The notes: a model not told the origin generated them from the sequence alone. 64,000 nucleotides of DNA from Congeria kusceri (GCA_027627225.1 CM051030.1:4121501-4185500); one strand, 5' to 3'. Counted from the first letter of the stretch, positions 11,518-24,061 are shown. Program-made: numbers and translations.

Positions 11518-13162
11518 TAACAAGAGCTGTCGGAGGACAGCCCGATCGACTTTTCTTGTGCTTGTCAGTGTTACTGGCATTTTTTTTCTAAAACAAGAAA
11601 TATGGAAATTCTACTAAAAACCACATTTTTGGAACGAAATGCATTAAAGTCAGCACATCAATAAATTTTTTAGTAATGGTGAACTTGACCAAGACCCCAC
11701 CAACACTATATGCAATCCCAAGCGAGGTCTCTATAAAAGCCATCTATTTATTAAGTTTCATTAAAAATCTCAATGTCTTCTCAAGTTATTGAGTGTAAAC
11801 TGTTTGTCTGTTTTTAGTAATGGTGACCTTGACCCCACCCACCCCATATGGACTCCCAAGCGAGGTCTAGATGTAAAATATCAATGTATAAGTTTCATTA
11901 AAATATCTCAATGTGTTCTCAAGCTATTGAGCCAAAACCATTTTATATTTTAGGTAATGGTGACCTTGCCATTGACCCCACCCACCCTATATGCAATCCC
12001 AAGCGAGGTCTCGATATAAGGTATCTATTATGTTTCATTAAAATATCTCAATGCATTGTCAAGTTATTTAGCGGAAACCGTTTTTCTATTTTTAGTAACA
12101 GTGACCTTGACCCCACCCACCCGATATGCAATCCCAAGCGAGGTCTTGATATAATTTATATATGTATAAGTTTCATTAAAATATCTCAATGCGTTTTCAA
12201 GTTATTGAGCCGAAACAATTTTTCTATTTTAGTAACAGTGACTTTGACCCTATACGCAATCCCAAGATAGGGCTCGATAAAAGGTATGTATGTATTAAGT
12301 TTCAGTATAATATCTCAATGCATTCTCAAGTTATTTAGCGGAAACCATTTGTCTATTTTAAGTAACAGTGACTTTGACCCCACCCACCCCATATGCAATC
12401 CTAAGCAAGGTCTTGATATAAGGTATGAATGTTTATATAAACTTTCAATTAAAATATCTCGATGCGTTCTCAAGTTATTGAGCAGAAACTGTTTTTCTAT
12501 TTTTAGTAACAGTGACCTTGAATTCCAAACCCACTCCATATGCAATTCCAAGCGAGGTCTTGATATAAGGTACCTATGTATTAAATTTCATTAGAATATC
12601 TCAGTGCGTTCTCAAGTTATTGAGCGGAAACCATTTTTCTATTTTAGTAACAGTGACCTTGATCTTGATCCCACCAACCCCATATGCAATCCCAAGTGAA
12701 ACTAGCTCACCGAAAAACTTTAACCTGTCCATATAGCTTATATGTATAATTTTTAAGTGTAAAAAAGCCCATAATTCTGACCAATTTCAAACTTAAGTTA
12801 TCACAATTGGCCTATAAGTTCATTTTCATATAGGGAACAAGTGTTCTAAGTTTGAATGAATCCCTCAAGCCATTCCTGAGAAACCAGCTTACCGAAAAAC
12901 TTTAACCTGTCCATATAGCTTATATATAAAATGTCTAAATGTAAAAAGGCCTATAATTTTAACAAATTTCATACTAGAGTTACCGAACTTGGCCTATAGG
13001 TTCATTTTAATAAGGGAAATAAATGTTGTAAGTTTAAATGAAATCCCTCAAGTAATTCCTGAGAAACTAGCCTACTGAAAAACTTGAACCTAGCTCGGAC
13101 GCAGACGCCAATGCCGGGGCTAGTAGAATAGCTTGCCTTTTCTTTGAAAAGTCGAGCTAAAA
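11518..13162 (+). mobile_element. Composite non-coding element with internal ~140-bp array
   Basis: It starts AACAAGAGCTGTCGGAGGAC...CGACTTTTC and ends TTTGAAAAGTCGAGCTAAAA, so the AGCT/CGACTTTT ends are inverted. Inside are about eight tandem units of roughly 110-145 bp (TATGCAATCCCAAGCGAGGT, TCATTAAAATATCTCAATGC), then two ~185-bp units with TTAACCTGTCCATATAGCTT. A shorter relative is at 61026-61707. Open frames here are repeat artefacts. Confidence 0.7.
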
Positions 13163-14282
13163 ATGCCAGATAATAATGCAAAAGATAATAGGCCTTTCCA
13201 GTTCTGCCATCAGGGCTTTTGTTCACCATTTTGGTCAACTTCAACAGTTTATATTTATACACTGAATAGCTCTTATATCCAAACAACAATGGGGATTTTT
13301 GGGACTGGATTTGGGAAAAAAGATACTTTTTGCCATTGGAATATGTTGAAGAATTAATTTCCATTCATCGATAATCATGAAGACACACACAACATAAAAT
13401 TAGTGTCCCAAGAGATTAAAAAATTCACAGTATGTCGGAACAGTTTTAAACACATATACAATAGGAATTCCACTCTAAGGTCTTCGCAAAGACGTTGCAG
13501 TTCTGCTCGACCCACAGCTTGCCTTGATCGGAAGACGCTGCATGTTATAGAGCCTGTAAAACAGAACCACAAAAGGACTGAAGATGTATGACCAACAACT
13601 CATTTCTGTGGACTATAATAACAATTACACCTTCTAACGGAAGCAGAATCATGCTTTTTTGAAGCAAGCAAATTACAATTTACTCATTTTTGTCTTGCGC
13701 AAATAATCTGCCTCGTCCCATTTTGATGCTTTTGTTTTCTGTTTGCCGAATTTGAAAGTACATGTATTTGAAAAATAAAACATATAGTGCTTTTTGCAAA
13801 GTTCCTACCCTTTTATGAACACAAATTACCATTTGCAGAGCAATAAGCAAATATGCAAAAACTAAATTCCTGTGACTTCAGTATTTTGGCTCCGGAAATA
13901 TTCATTTTGACCCCTCCAAATTTAAAGCCAGGGGTCAACTGACTCCTTGCTATCAAAATCTATTGCTATCCCTTTCTGTAAGGTTACATTTCAAAGGTAT
14001 ATACGCGAATAAATGTATCGAAGAAGATCATTATAAATCGAGAACCAATTTTGAACCGTTTGAAAAAGTTGAAAGTGATAAGTGACTTGACTTCAGCTAA
14101 AATAAACTCATATTCAAATCTAATCATTGTTTGATGTTGAAAAGATATTATTAGTTACACTGTTAGTAACTGAGGGTGTATGGGATATACACTCTCAGTG
14201 GTTTCATACGATACGAGAGCGAAGTTCGCCGACTACCTTTCACTGGTTTCTTTTAATTGATACCACTTGAAAATTTACGAAA
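13163..14282. other. No gene seen
   Basis: AT-rich unique-looking sequence with only short unsupported frames. No repeat recognised. Confidence 0.45.
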
Positions 14283-14709
14283 GAACAAGATTCTGTGTTT
14301 GATAAACACACATGCCCCCAGTTGGTGCTGGGTAGCCCATTTCTTAATCCAAATTATGTCAAGGTCAAGGTCAAAGTGAAGTTGGGTGACATGGGTGGAT
14401 TGGGAACAGTCATAAGTAAAATCCAAGTGTTGTAGTAAGCGGTGTTGGTGCTAGAGGAAACGGTAAAAGCTAGTTAACCAACAAATGGCACTTTTGAATT
14501 ATTATAAGTCCAAATTAGGTCAAGGTGAGGTTGGGTGATATGGGTGGATAGTGAATGGTCATAAGCAACAACTGTGTAAGTATCCAAGTGTTGTAGTAAG
14601 CGGTGTTGGTGCTAGACGAAACTGTAAAATCTACATAATCTTGTCACGGACGGAAGGACGGACAAGGACGACCACTATATGCCTCCCGCATCAACATGCC
14701 GGGGCATAA
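14283..14709 (+). mobile_element. Pearl-like short element, copy 2
   Basis: It starts with TGTGTTTGATAAACACACAT, which contains a perfect short palindrome, followed by two internal units and ends with GGACGGAAGGACGGACAAGG then CATCAACATGCCGGGGCATA. Same plan as 10965-11410. Confidence 0.65.
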
Positions 14710-15564
14710 AAACGAACAAAATGACACGAAACACATACAATGACATCACGAAAATAAACAAAATGACGTCATTAGACTGTTTCATTAGATTTCCATGAGG
14801 TATTGAAATATACCCATGGTGTATAGAAAATACCCAATGGTCATGTGACCCCTCTTAGCCAAACGGATCGCATCATTTATGTAGGAGCTAAGATCTAGAA
14901 TATGTTTTAACTCACTAGTGGAAGGTCTCTTACTCTGATTCATACATTTAGCAGCAATTAATTACATGGTTTTTGTTTTTCCGCGCTTTCGAATGTAACT
15001 GCATTGTAAATAATAAATTATCTTAAGGCAAATAATGTAAGACAGTACTAATCAATTTGATTCAGGGCCTTCGAGCAAGTGTTTGTAAAAATGAAATACA
15101 ATAGATGCTCCTTCCATATGGTTCCGATAAAAGTCATCACATCTACATTACGCGCCACGCAAAACCTGCAAAATTCGCGCTGTCGTGACGAGCCTTCTAT
15201 CAATATTCGCGAAGCGATGTCACAAAAGTTTGCGACGATTCACAAAAGATAGCCGGCGGCCCTATCGCAAGATTTCGTGACGAACATGTTACGAAATTTC
15301 GTCGCGATTTGCGACGAAATTACAGGTACATGTGCATCTGCTCTAGACTATAAAATTTAAGAGTTGTACAGGTTCATGGTCTTTCTACATTGTGTATTGT
15401 ATAGTGAATGTTAAATGTAGAAATGTAAATTTTATGACCTTATTATCACGTTTATTTCATGAATAATTACATAATAAAGCACTATTTTTTGACGGTATAA
15501 GTCTAAGAAAACGCATATAGAGGTCACAATGATTTTATAACGTATACTCGTTTAAGTTTAAACT
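14710..15564. other. No gene seen; CpG-rich patch at 15140-15340
   Basis: The interval between the pearl-like element and the LINE. The patch at 15140-15340 is unusually CpG-rich, with many GCGA/TCGC words. No open frame of interest. Confidence 0.4.
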
Positions 15565-16164
15565 TACTAGTCAGACACGCAGGTCCATGTGGGCAGTGGG
15601 CAGGTCTACATGGACCTGCACGGGTAGAGAGACGTCCCCGCCCTCCACGAGTCTCCCGCTGCCTTGCGGGCAGGTTTTGGATAACCAAAGGCTAAGGGAG
15701 TCAACCCTGACATCAAATCCGGAGCCGGAGTCCCTAAGGCGGTCTGACCTTGTCTTCATAGTCATGCCGGCAACTCCTGCGACGCCGCTGGTGCCAAGAT
15801 GTATCGGTTTTACCTTTCCCTTGGATCCATCAGCTGCGTGGAGAGGGGGGATCTGCTGCATGGGCAACAGCTTATTCTCCATACCAACTTGCCCAGGCTA
15901 GCGCCCTGGAGAGGGCACTCCAGCGTCGCTGCAAAGCGTCGAAACAACACGGGAAGCAACAGTTACCGGTTATAAGCCATCCGCTTGATTGGCGTAGAGC
16001 TGGCGCCAGGGGTTGCTTTCGTCGGTGGGAGAGATCACCACGTCTCATTGGACAACTACCGCCCGCCTCAAGCTGGGCAGCCCCCAGACAAATAGGTGTT
16101 GTCCCGCCACAGTCCGCCTGCCTTACTGGGTGCGTAGGGCTTAGGGTACGGAAGTATCCAACAA
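15565..16164 (+). other. LINE 5' leader
   Basis: GC-rich, with a 105-codon open frame (15587-15901) that I do not recognise and treat as leader sequence. A TAG at 16135-16137 closes the endonuclease frame upstream, so no in-frame ATG precedes 16165. Confidence 0.5.
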
Positions 16165-17215
16165 GTGGACTGCGATTGCTGCACCAGGCAACAACACAAG
16201 AAATTCAACAATGACAAAAATGAAACTTCTCCCCTCAAGCTGGGCACATGGAATGTCAGAACAATGACACCAGGACTGTCTGACGACCTCCAGGCCATCA
16301 GCGATGCCCGAACGACATCAGTCATCAACGATGAACTTCTGAGACTGCAGGTTGACATCGCCGCACTGCAGGAGACGCGGCTTGCCGACTCTGGAACTCT
16401 CAGAGAAAAGAACTTTACGTTCTTCTGGCAAGGGAAGAGTGCGGAGGAAACCAGAGAGTATGGTGTTGGATTTGCTGTCCGGAACTCTCTACTGGGAATG
16501 ATAGAACCCTGTCAACAAGGAACAGAAAGACTGCTATCACTCCGCCTCCACACCACCACTGGGCCCGTCAACCTGATCAGTGTCTATGCACCAACACTCG
16601 GCGCCACCAGGGATACCAAGGATGCGTTCTACAGCCAGCTAGACTCTCTTATCGACAAGATCCCCAAAGAAGAGAACCTGATATTGCTGGGTGACTTCAA
16701 CGCCAGAGTGGGCGCTGACCACGACTCTTGGCCCTCCTGTCTTGAAAAGTTTGGTGTTGGAAAGATGAATGAAAATGGGCAACGACTCCTGGAGTTGTGC
16801 TCATACCATGACCTCAGCATCACCAACTCCTTCTTCCAGACAAAGCATCAGCACAAAGTGTCTTGGAGACACCCTCGCTCCAAACACTGGCACCAGCTAG
16901 ACCTGATCATCACCAGGCGGTCTGCGTTGAAGTGCGTCCTCCTTACCCGCACCTTTCACAGCGCTGACTGCGATACTGATCACTCGCTGGTGTACTGCAA
17001 GATGAGACTTTTGCCTAAGAAGATCCATCGCTCCAGGCCCCAGGGCAAACCCCGCATAGATGTGAGCAAGACCGCACATCCTGACAAGGTAGCGGAATTC
17101 ACCCAAGCTCTCTCTGAGGTGCTTGACTCAGATCCTCCTGGTGGCTCAGCCACAGAGAGATGGGACCGCATCAGAGAGTCAGTACACAGCACTGCCATGA
17201 GGGTCCTTGAAAAAA
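16165..17215 (+). pseudogene. LINE endonuclease (EEP) domain part
   Basis: Numbering from the open codon at 16165 (GTG; the first in-frame ATG is codon 34). Endonuclease/exonuclease/phosphatase-fold motifs are all visible: LGTWNVRTM with N30, LQETRL with E70, SVYAP with Y141, LLGDFNARVG with D177 and N179, LDLIITRR with D246, and TDHSLV with D272-H273. It would nick target DNA to prime reverse transcription. The frame leaves register near 17208-17216, in the A6 run after CTTG: the downstream frame (KQTKNDDWFEANSSI) continues cleanly one base out, so a one-base loss is the simplest reading. No obvious loss of catalytic residues. Confidence 0.85.
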
Positions 17216-19391
17216 GCAGACAAAGAACGACGACTGGTTTGAGGCCAACTCCTCCATACTCACTCAAGCCGTAGAAGAACGCCGCAGAGCTCACCTGGAA
17301 TACAAGCGATCCCCCAGCCAGAGGACTCTGCAGGTGTACAGATCTGCCAAGAGCAAAGTACAGAGACTAGCAAGGCAATGTGCTAACGACTACTGGCTCC
17401 AGCTCTGCCAGAGCATCCAGTCAGCGGCTGATACTGGAAACATCAGGGGCATGTACGAAGGCATCAAGAAAGCCATGGGCCCCACCAAGAAGGTTACAGC
17501 GCCACTGAAGTCTGCCACGGGTGAGACCATCCAGGACAAGGACAAGCTTATGGAGAGATGGGTGGAACACTATTCCGAACTATACTCCAGACAGAACCAA
17601 GTCACAGACGATGCCCTTGCTGCCATTGAAAGCCTCCCTCTCATGGCTGAACTGGACGTGAAACCCACTGTGGCAGAACTGAAGAAGGCCATTGAGAGCC
17701 TGTCCTCAGGGAAAGCGCCTGGGAAGGATGGCATACCACCAGAAGTCATCAAGTGCGGCGAAAGTACACTGAGGGAACATCTGTACGACCTCCTCTCTCA
17801 GTGCTGGGAGGAAGGAGCAGTACCTCAGGACATGAGAGACGCCAACATCGTTACCTTGTACAAGAACAAGGGTGATAGAAGCGACTGGAACAACTACAGA
17901 GGAATATCTCTCCTGAGCATCGTAGGCAAAGTCTTCGCACGTGTCTTCCTGAACAGACTGCAGAAGCTTGCTGACAGAGTATACCCAGAGTGACAGTGCG
18001 GGTTCCGCTCGGAAAGATCAACCATTGACATGGTCTTCACCATCAGGCAACTGCAAGAGAAGTGCAGAGAGCAGCACAAGCCCCTCTTTCTGGCCTTCAT
18101 AGACCTGACCAAGGCGTTCGACCTTGTCAGAAGGGATGGGCTCTTCACAGTCCTAGCAAAGATTGGCTGCCCACCGAGACTCCTGAGCATGATCAAGTCG
18201 TTCCATGACGACATGAAAGGCACAGTTCAATATGACGGCTTGACGTCAGATGCCTTCGACATCCGCAGTGGCGTCAAACAGGGCTGTGTCCTCGCTCCCA
18301 CTCTCTTTGGCATCTTCTTTGCCGTTCTGCTGAAGCACGCCTTCGGATCATCGACCGAGGGTGTTTACCTCCACACTCGGTCAGACGGCCGACTGTTCAA
18401 CCTGGCTCGCCTAAAAGCAAAGAGCAAGGTCCGGGAGGTAACCATCAGAGACATGCTGTTTGCAGATGACGCTGCTCTGGCCACCCACACAGAAGAAGAG
18501 CTACAGAGCCTGATGGACCGCTTCGCAAAGGCATGCGACGAGTTCAGCCTGACAATCAGCCTAAAGAAGACAAATGTGATGGCCCAAGATGCTGAACCAC
18601 CTTGTATCACCATCAACGACTATGAACTAGAGGTCGTCAGCCAGTTCACATACCTTGGCTTCACTATCACCGACAATCTCTCACTGGAAGCAGAGATCAA
18701 CAAGAGGATCGGCAAGGCATCCACAACCTTGGCCAGGTTGTCGCAAAGAGTGTGGAACAACAGCATGCTGACGATAAACACCAAGATCACTGTGTATCGT
18801 GCCTGCGTGCTAAGCACTCTCTTGTATGCCAGCGAAACCTGGTCTCTGTACTCCTCGCAGGAGAGGAGGCTGAGTGCCTTTCACATGCGCTGCCTCCGTC
18901 GCATACTCGGGATTACATGGAGCGATCGTGTGACAAACAACGAGGTGCTGATGCGAGCCAAGATCCCCAGCATGGTCACTCTCCTCCGTCAGCGTCGCCT
19001 TCGATGGCTGGGCCATGTGCGTCGAATGGACGATGGCCGGGTCCCCAAAGACATCCTCTACGCAGAGCTTGCCTCCGGCAAGAGAACAACGGGACGGCCA
19101 CATCTCCGCTTCAAGGATGTCTGCAAGCGTGACCTGAAAGCACTCGACATTGACCTGAACACCTGGGAAGAGCTTGCTCAGGACAGATCCAGCTGGAGAC
19201 ACACTGTAAACACTGGACTGAAAGCTGGCGAGGCGAAACTCCGCCAGCTTGCAGATGACAAGCGAGCTCAGAGAAAGAGCAAGCAACTGCATCCTGCAGC
19301 TGACTCAACCTACAATTGCACCAAGTGCAACAGAGACTGTCACTCCCGTGTGGGTCTGTACAGTCACAGCAGACGCTGCATGACCAACTAA
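17216..19391 (+). pseudogene. LINE reverse transcriptase and C-terminal zinc-knuckle part
   Basis: Motifs in order: SSGKAPGKDGIPPEVIK (17707-17757), YRGISLLSIVGKVF (17896-17937), FLAFIDLTKAFD with the first catalytic Asp (18087-18122), GVKQGCVLAPTLFGIF (18271-18318), LFADDAA with the Asp pair (18459-18479) and FTYLGF (18645-18662). The C-terminal region has ETWSLYSSQERRLSAFHMRC, RRLRWLGHVRRMDD, and a final CTKC...CH...H...C zinc-binding motif ending at the TAA at 19391. One TGA at 17991-17993 sits where relatives have PESQCGFR, consistent with a Ser codon mutated to stop. Otherwise open for more than 700 codons. Confidence 0.88.
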
Positions 19392-19445
19392 AACATATCC
19401 AAGGGGCGCCAATCCATTGTCTTCCGAGACTTAAGGATGCCAACA

Positions 19446-19889
19446 ACAATAGATATTTCAAATTAATGGGTCTAGGTTAATTGTATAGTAGGCATGATCT
19501 CTAATGGAATTAAAATATACATGATATATATGGACCTCTGGTTGCAAGGTTTTGCATAAAAATATTGTCGACTCAACATGATACAAAATGTGACCACAGC
19601 CTAAAAGATGCAATTTAATTTCGATGGGCTACATATTTATTGCACAAGCCACATACTGACATGGTAAATAACCAATTCTACATTGACACACAATTTACAT
19701 TTGTGATTATTCATTTTCATCTTTTTTCCTTGAAAGAAACTGTCATCAGTTAAATAAATTACCAATTTGCCAGTTGTCATTATTTTCTCTAAACTTTTCC
19801 GATCAAAACATCCGCCATTGCGGTGTACCTGATTTTCAAAAACCAAACAACAATAACCGATTAACTTCATAGGTTATGCAACACTAATA
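19446..19889. other. No gene seen
   Basis: AT-rich flank downstream of the LINE. A short unsupported minus-strand frame only. Confidence 0.4.
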
Positions 19890-20115
19890 GGAGCGGCGGG
19901 CATATACGGGACTTGACTGAAAGCGTTTCCCGAAAGGCGGAGTTTTGTCACGGAGAATGATTCCCGGTCTCGGGAAATAGACTTTTGGGGATCTAGACAA
20001 TAATGCTTGGCTATAGGGTGGAAATTAGACCCCCAAAATAAAATTAGTCAACTTCACCCAGCGCCCCCCCGCCCCCCTCCCCCGGGGGGAAATATTGATA
20101 GATGCAAAACTGTGT
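19890..20115 (+). repeat. Dispersed repeat with C/G runs, copy 1
   Basis: GGGCATATACGG...GAAAGCG, GAATGATTCC, TCTCGGGAA and a terminal CCCCCC(G)CCCCC run followed by GGGGGGAAATATTGATAG. The complement of 28370-28720 shares these words in the same order, so the two are inverted copies. Confidence 0.6.
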
Positions 20116-20739
20116 TTTCGTAAGGTTTGTACTTAAAAAATACATAACCTTCGTTAGTTGAATCCATGGGTCATTTTTGGGAAGCAAGTCACAAGCTTAA
20201 ATATTAACCGTCGTTATGTCATATCATTACTTGTAAGGTTCTGGCCAAATACTAAACAACTTTTTATACCGGGGCGAAAATAGACCATTATAATAGTACT
20301 AAGTGATGTCACTGTTTAGATGAAAAGACATTTGGGTTTGATAGCAATCGTTGGTATGATGAAGTTCTCACGATTTCAGTACCACACTAATTTCTGGACG
20401 GATTACGTGAATAAAGTCAGGAAGGCAATTTAAAACTGTACACCGAGAAATAAAACTTTGAATAAATTTTGATCTGTAATAGTTTAGGAGATATTGATAA
20501 ATGAGATTTTGTGGGATTTCAGACTTCGGCCGCGAGATGTTGCGATATTGATTTTGTATTGATTCCAATCTTCGTTATTACACCATATCTTTGTTTGATT
20601 CTAGTTGTTCAACAAAGGCGAATCTATTTACCTCTAGGTGTCCGAAAATTGCATCCTGATTAATAATTATAATATAATTTATTATGTGGATTATTAAATA
20701 TATTTACATCAATATTTTAGCATGATACTATTTTTCTAT
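20116..20739. other. No gene; diverged repeat traces
   Basis: The words AAGGCAATTTAAAACTGT (near 20418) and, inverted, ACAGTTTTAAATTGCCTT (near 22044) suggest that 20390-20570 and 21910-22090 are diverged inverted copies of one repeat. Confidence 0.4.
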
Positions 20740-20970
20740 AGACAAACGAATAAAATTGTTGAACTACCCATAAACAACGCAAAAACAGATATGTCAAATC
20801 ATGTTAGAATCGAAATAATTTTCGCATTATCTTTGTTTATCGGCCAATAAACAACTCTTTGTCGTTCTGATGCGTGGCTATTAAACAACTCGGTTTACTC
20901 CCTCGTGGTTTAATTCCTACGCACCAAAACTCCAAATCGTTGTTTATTGGCTTATAAACAACGAGTATTA
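20740..20970 (+). repeat. TTGTTTAT-rich dispersed repeat, copy 1
   Basis: Contains ACTACCCATAAACAACGCAA, CATGTTAGAATCGAAATAAT, ATAAACAACTCTTTG and GCGTGGCTATTAAACAACTC. Further copies lie at 57640-57890 and 59180-59520. Many short TTGTTTAT/ATAAACAA inversions allow stem formation. Confidence 0.7.
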
Positions 20971-21686
20971 TTTGTTAAGTTAATAACGGCCAGTTCTTGT
21001 CAATTACCAAACGGTGTCCAAAAATTGCATCCAGACTCACCACGTGGGCGAGCGATGCGTACGTATCTTTTTTGTGTTGTCAGCAGTCTCGATCTCACTA
21101 TACGATCACCGACCAAGCTCGCAACCCAAGATAAGGACGGTTGAACGATTGCATGAAAAACTGGTTCATATAACTTTCTGTTATTTCAATTGAGAAGTAG
21201 CGGGTTTTTCGAAGAGAAGAGTAAAATTTAAAATAATGCGACAATATAGCTTTGTTTTGATGATTATTTATGATAAATCCGTTATTTTTGTTAAGGGTTT
21301 TAGTCAGTTAGAGTGATTGACTCGAAAAAGTTGAGGGCTAAACGATGATAAATATTGGTTTAAAAATAACTAAAGGGAAGTTATTGGTAATAACGCCGAA
21401 AGACGTAGAGACAAATCGTATTTGGATTTTCGCAAGAGTGTTAACGGAATTGTCTCGCTTGGATGTTGTATTTTTCAATTCATTCATTATACTTTGCTTT
21501 TTTAAGTCTTTCCCGTATTAATCTCTTTGCATTTACACTCAATAATGCTTACGCAAATTCTTATTCAGTCACAACATGAAAAAGATTAAAGAAAGGGACA
21601 CACTTTCGAATAGCTGGTCATTTGGAGAATTGCATAGTGTTGATGTGCCTTAATACATCGTAAAACATATACACTAAAATGTTCGA

Positions 21687-21895
21687 ACGCACCAAATGGA
21701 AATTGTAATATTTTCTTTATTTACAAGATTTTCAGCTGCGCCATGGTAAACACGAATTTCTTTCGTATTTTCTTTCCAATATTTTGGTAGGAACAAAGGC
21801 ATATATAACTGAAAAAAACATGTCTGACATTTCAAGCTGAAATTCTGTTATATAAAGAAAATACAACAATTTCCATTTATTTCCATTTGGTGCGT
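21687..21895. mobile_element. MITE-like element with 17-bp inverted ends
   Basis: The left end ACGCACCAAATGGAAAT (21687-21703) is the exact inverted complement of the right end (21879-21895). An extra partial repeat of the arm lies just inside the right end. Length 209 bp. No convincing target duplication. Confidence 0.65.
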
Positions 21896-22099
21896 GTACA
21901 TAGCAAATATTTATTAATGATAAAGATTCGAACTATCACGAAATCTTACAGAATTTCCCAGCCCCTACCTGTAATCTCACGAAATCTTGCTGATCGATTT
22001 CTCCACAACTTTTTCAAGATAAGTTTATTTACTTATTGCTGCACAGTTTTAAATTGCCTTCAAAATGAGACATCTTTTCAAGTAATCCATAAAAAATAA

Positions 22100-23470
22100 C
22101 ACAGCTTTGGGCAAAGCAACTCATTTATGTATCCGTAAATAGCGAATCCAAATAGCAGCGCAAACGCAAGCAAATAAGAAACTTAAGAAACAGCAGCAAA
22201 ACATTTTTGTATATTTTTATTGAGTGTCATAAATAGCACTACATCATAAAAGAATAATATAATACAAAATATGTAAACTACATGACTATATAATATGAAA
22301 ATAACATTTAATATGAAGTAAACTGTAACTTATTACTTGCCTGAAATACACATCAATGGTTTTGCTTCAAAAAGGCAGTACATATAAGTTGCATGCGAAA
22401 TTGTGACAAAAATAAAGTAAAAACGAACTTGTAATTTTACTTGAAATAACGTGAAATAAATCGTAATTACTTGAGATAGACTGTAATAAATGAAGACACT
22501 GGAAATGCAGTAAGTTGTAATAACTTGAACTACATTGAAATAGCGTGAAAGAAATTTGAAATAAATGGTAATACTTTAAAATACATTTAGGTAGGTATCA
22601 TGCAAATATTTGTGTTGCTATTCGAACCATAAAAAATATAAGTAGCGTAGTATATGGTATATTATGTGTTTGTGAATATACGTGGTTTGGTATAACAGCG
22701 AACACCATACAATATATACAATACATAAATTACTGAACAGTAGGCGTATTTTGTATCTTAACATATGTATATGTATATTTTTTAACAAATATTGTGTTCG
22801 TTTATATCATATATGACATATCAATACACGTGTATACGCCGTCTATATCCATGTATACTTCTAATAAACAATATATGTATATGTAATTTATGTATAGAAA
22901 AAAAATGTAGTGAAAATATAACTGTCGTTTTATTTTTATTTACTAGATTTGTCTTCTTCAAAAAGTTATTTTCAATGTTATAATTCCTTATGGTTAAATA
23001 TAGCAGTTAAATATCCCATTGAACACTGACTAAATTAAAAGCATACACTCGGTTACGAAAATAGTAACAATATAGTAGATCAAGATTTTGTTGAAAATGT
23101 CCGTGTATCTGTTTTTTGTCACTTCCAATTTCTGTCAGTTATATGGGATGGGCATTATATAGTCACAAGTTACAAGTTACACGAGTAATCCGTGAGTATA
23201 CGTCAGGCTGTATCTGTAATGTCGGACTGTTACCATAGCAACCCGTGTCACATTGGCTTGTATGCATTTAACCTGAAAGTATATTATACATGATTAATAT
23301 TACGTGTAACCAGGAACCATATTCAACAACCTATTCTTAGACTTAAGAATAAAGAGCAGGCTTAGACTCGATAAAAAAATACTTCTGCGTTCGCAGATAT
23401 GCTGGGCTCCAATGCCAATTTTGTCATTAAAATTATTTAAAACCAAGAATGCTGCAATAAGAGGTGGTTA
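22100..23470. other. No gene seen
   Basis: Very AT-rich, with several diverged TTGAAATA/GTGAAATA words at 22430-22590 suggesting a weak degenerate array. No protein-like frame. Confidence 0.45.
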
Positions 23471-23474
23471 ATAC

Positions 23475-23540
23475 CAAGTAAGATTCAAATTAACGGCCTT
23501 TTTAGAACACAAAAAAGGCCGTTAATTTGAATCTTACTTG
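23475..23540. repeat. Perfect hairpin, 29-bp arms
   Basis: Positions 23475-23503 and 23512-23540 are perfect inverted complements with an 8-nt loop. The stem contains CAAATTAACGGCC. An uninterrupted stem of this length in otherwise drifting intergenic DNA implies recent origin. Confidence 0.9.
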
Positions 23541-23541
23541 A

Positions 23542-23620
23542 CTGAAGACTTAAGAGTAAACACTATTCTTAAAACATTAATTTAATGTTGTAAGAATATT
23601 GTTAACTCTTAAGTCTTCAG
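23542..23620. repeat. Imperfect hairpin, ~39-bp arms
   Basis: CTGAAGACTTAAGAGT at 23542 pairs with ACTCTTAAGTCTTCAG ending at 23620, with a few mismatches between. It directly follows the perfect hairpin, so the two form a cluster. Confidence 0.85.
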
Positions 23621-23905
23621 ACTAAAAACGTGTTGGTAAATACGGGCTTGGGACCCGTCTTATTAAACATCGTAGGGTAGGTTTACATTACGATACAATT
23701 TTCGAAGAAGCATAAATGCTAAGCACCAACATATTTGATTATGTATTTCAGTAATTATATTCATTTCCTTGGTATCTTTCACATGTCCTTTATTTCAGGA
23801 ACATACTGACCATAAATGTCTAATTTTTTTAAACTACAAAATTCAGTCGTAACTTAAACTTGTCGTAAGATCTTTGATAAGACAGGGCCCTAGACGCGCA
23901 TCCCT

Positions 23906-24061
23906 GCGGAAATCAAAGTGCTGATAGTGTAGAATAGCTGTTCGCGAGAAAAGGACAGAAACAAAAATCAAGGGAAATAGAGTGCGGAAATCAAAGCGCT
24001 GATAGCGTAGAATAACTGTTCGCGGGAAAAGGACAGAAACCAAAATCAAGGGAAATAGAGT
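23906..24061. repeat. 78-bp tandem duplication
   Basis: Two head-to-tail copies (units begin GCGGAAATCAAAG at 23906 and 23984) with few differences. The unit is a multiple of three, so a minus-strand frame stays open through both; no sign that this is a real gene. Confidence 0.85.

Larger units (their letters stand above)
15565..19445 (+). mobile_element. Non-LTR retrotransposon (LINE), nearly full length
   Basis: A GC-richer block with sharp composition edges. A ~600-nt leader is followed by an apurinic-type endonuclease domain, a reverse transcriptase, a conserved C-terminal domain and a short 3' tail. The protein type is that often annotated as 'craniofacial development protein 2-like' or 'reverse transcriptase' in invertebrates; I place it broadly in the RTE/I/Jockey-like non-LTR group without naming a clade. 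Defects: one frameshift near 17208-17216, one internal TGA at 17991-17993, and no ATG at the expected start. No target duplication or poly(A) was identified, so the ends are approximate. Confidence 0.9.

Noticed and set aside
11911..12594. Open frames of 102-119 codons with repeated [16 protein letters not shown]
   Set aside because: Translation of a ~140-bp noncoding array also seen at 27.3 and 41 kb with different frame status.
15571..15901. 103-105-codon frames in the LINE leader
   Set aside because: Frames on both strands in GC-rich leader sequence; no recognised ORF1 motif such as an RNA-binding or coiled-coil domain.
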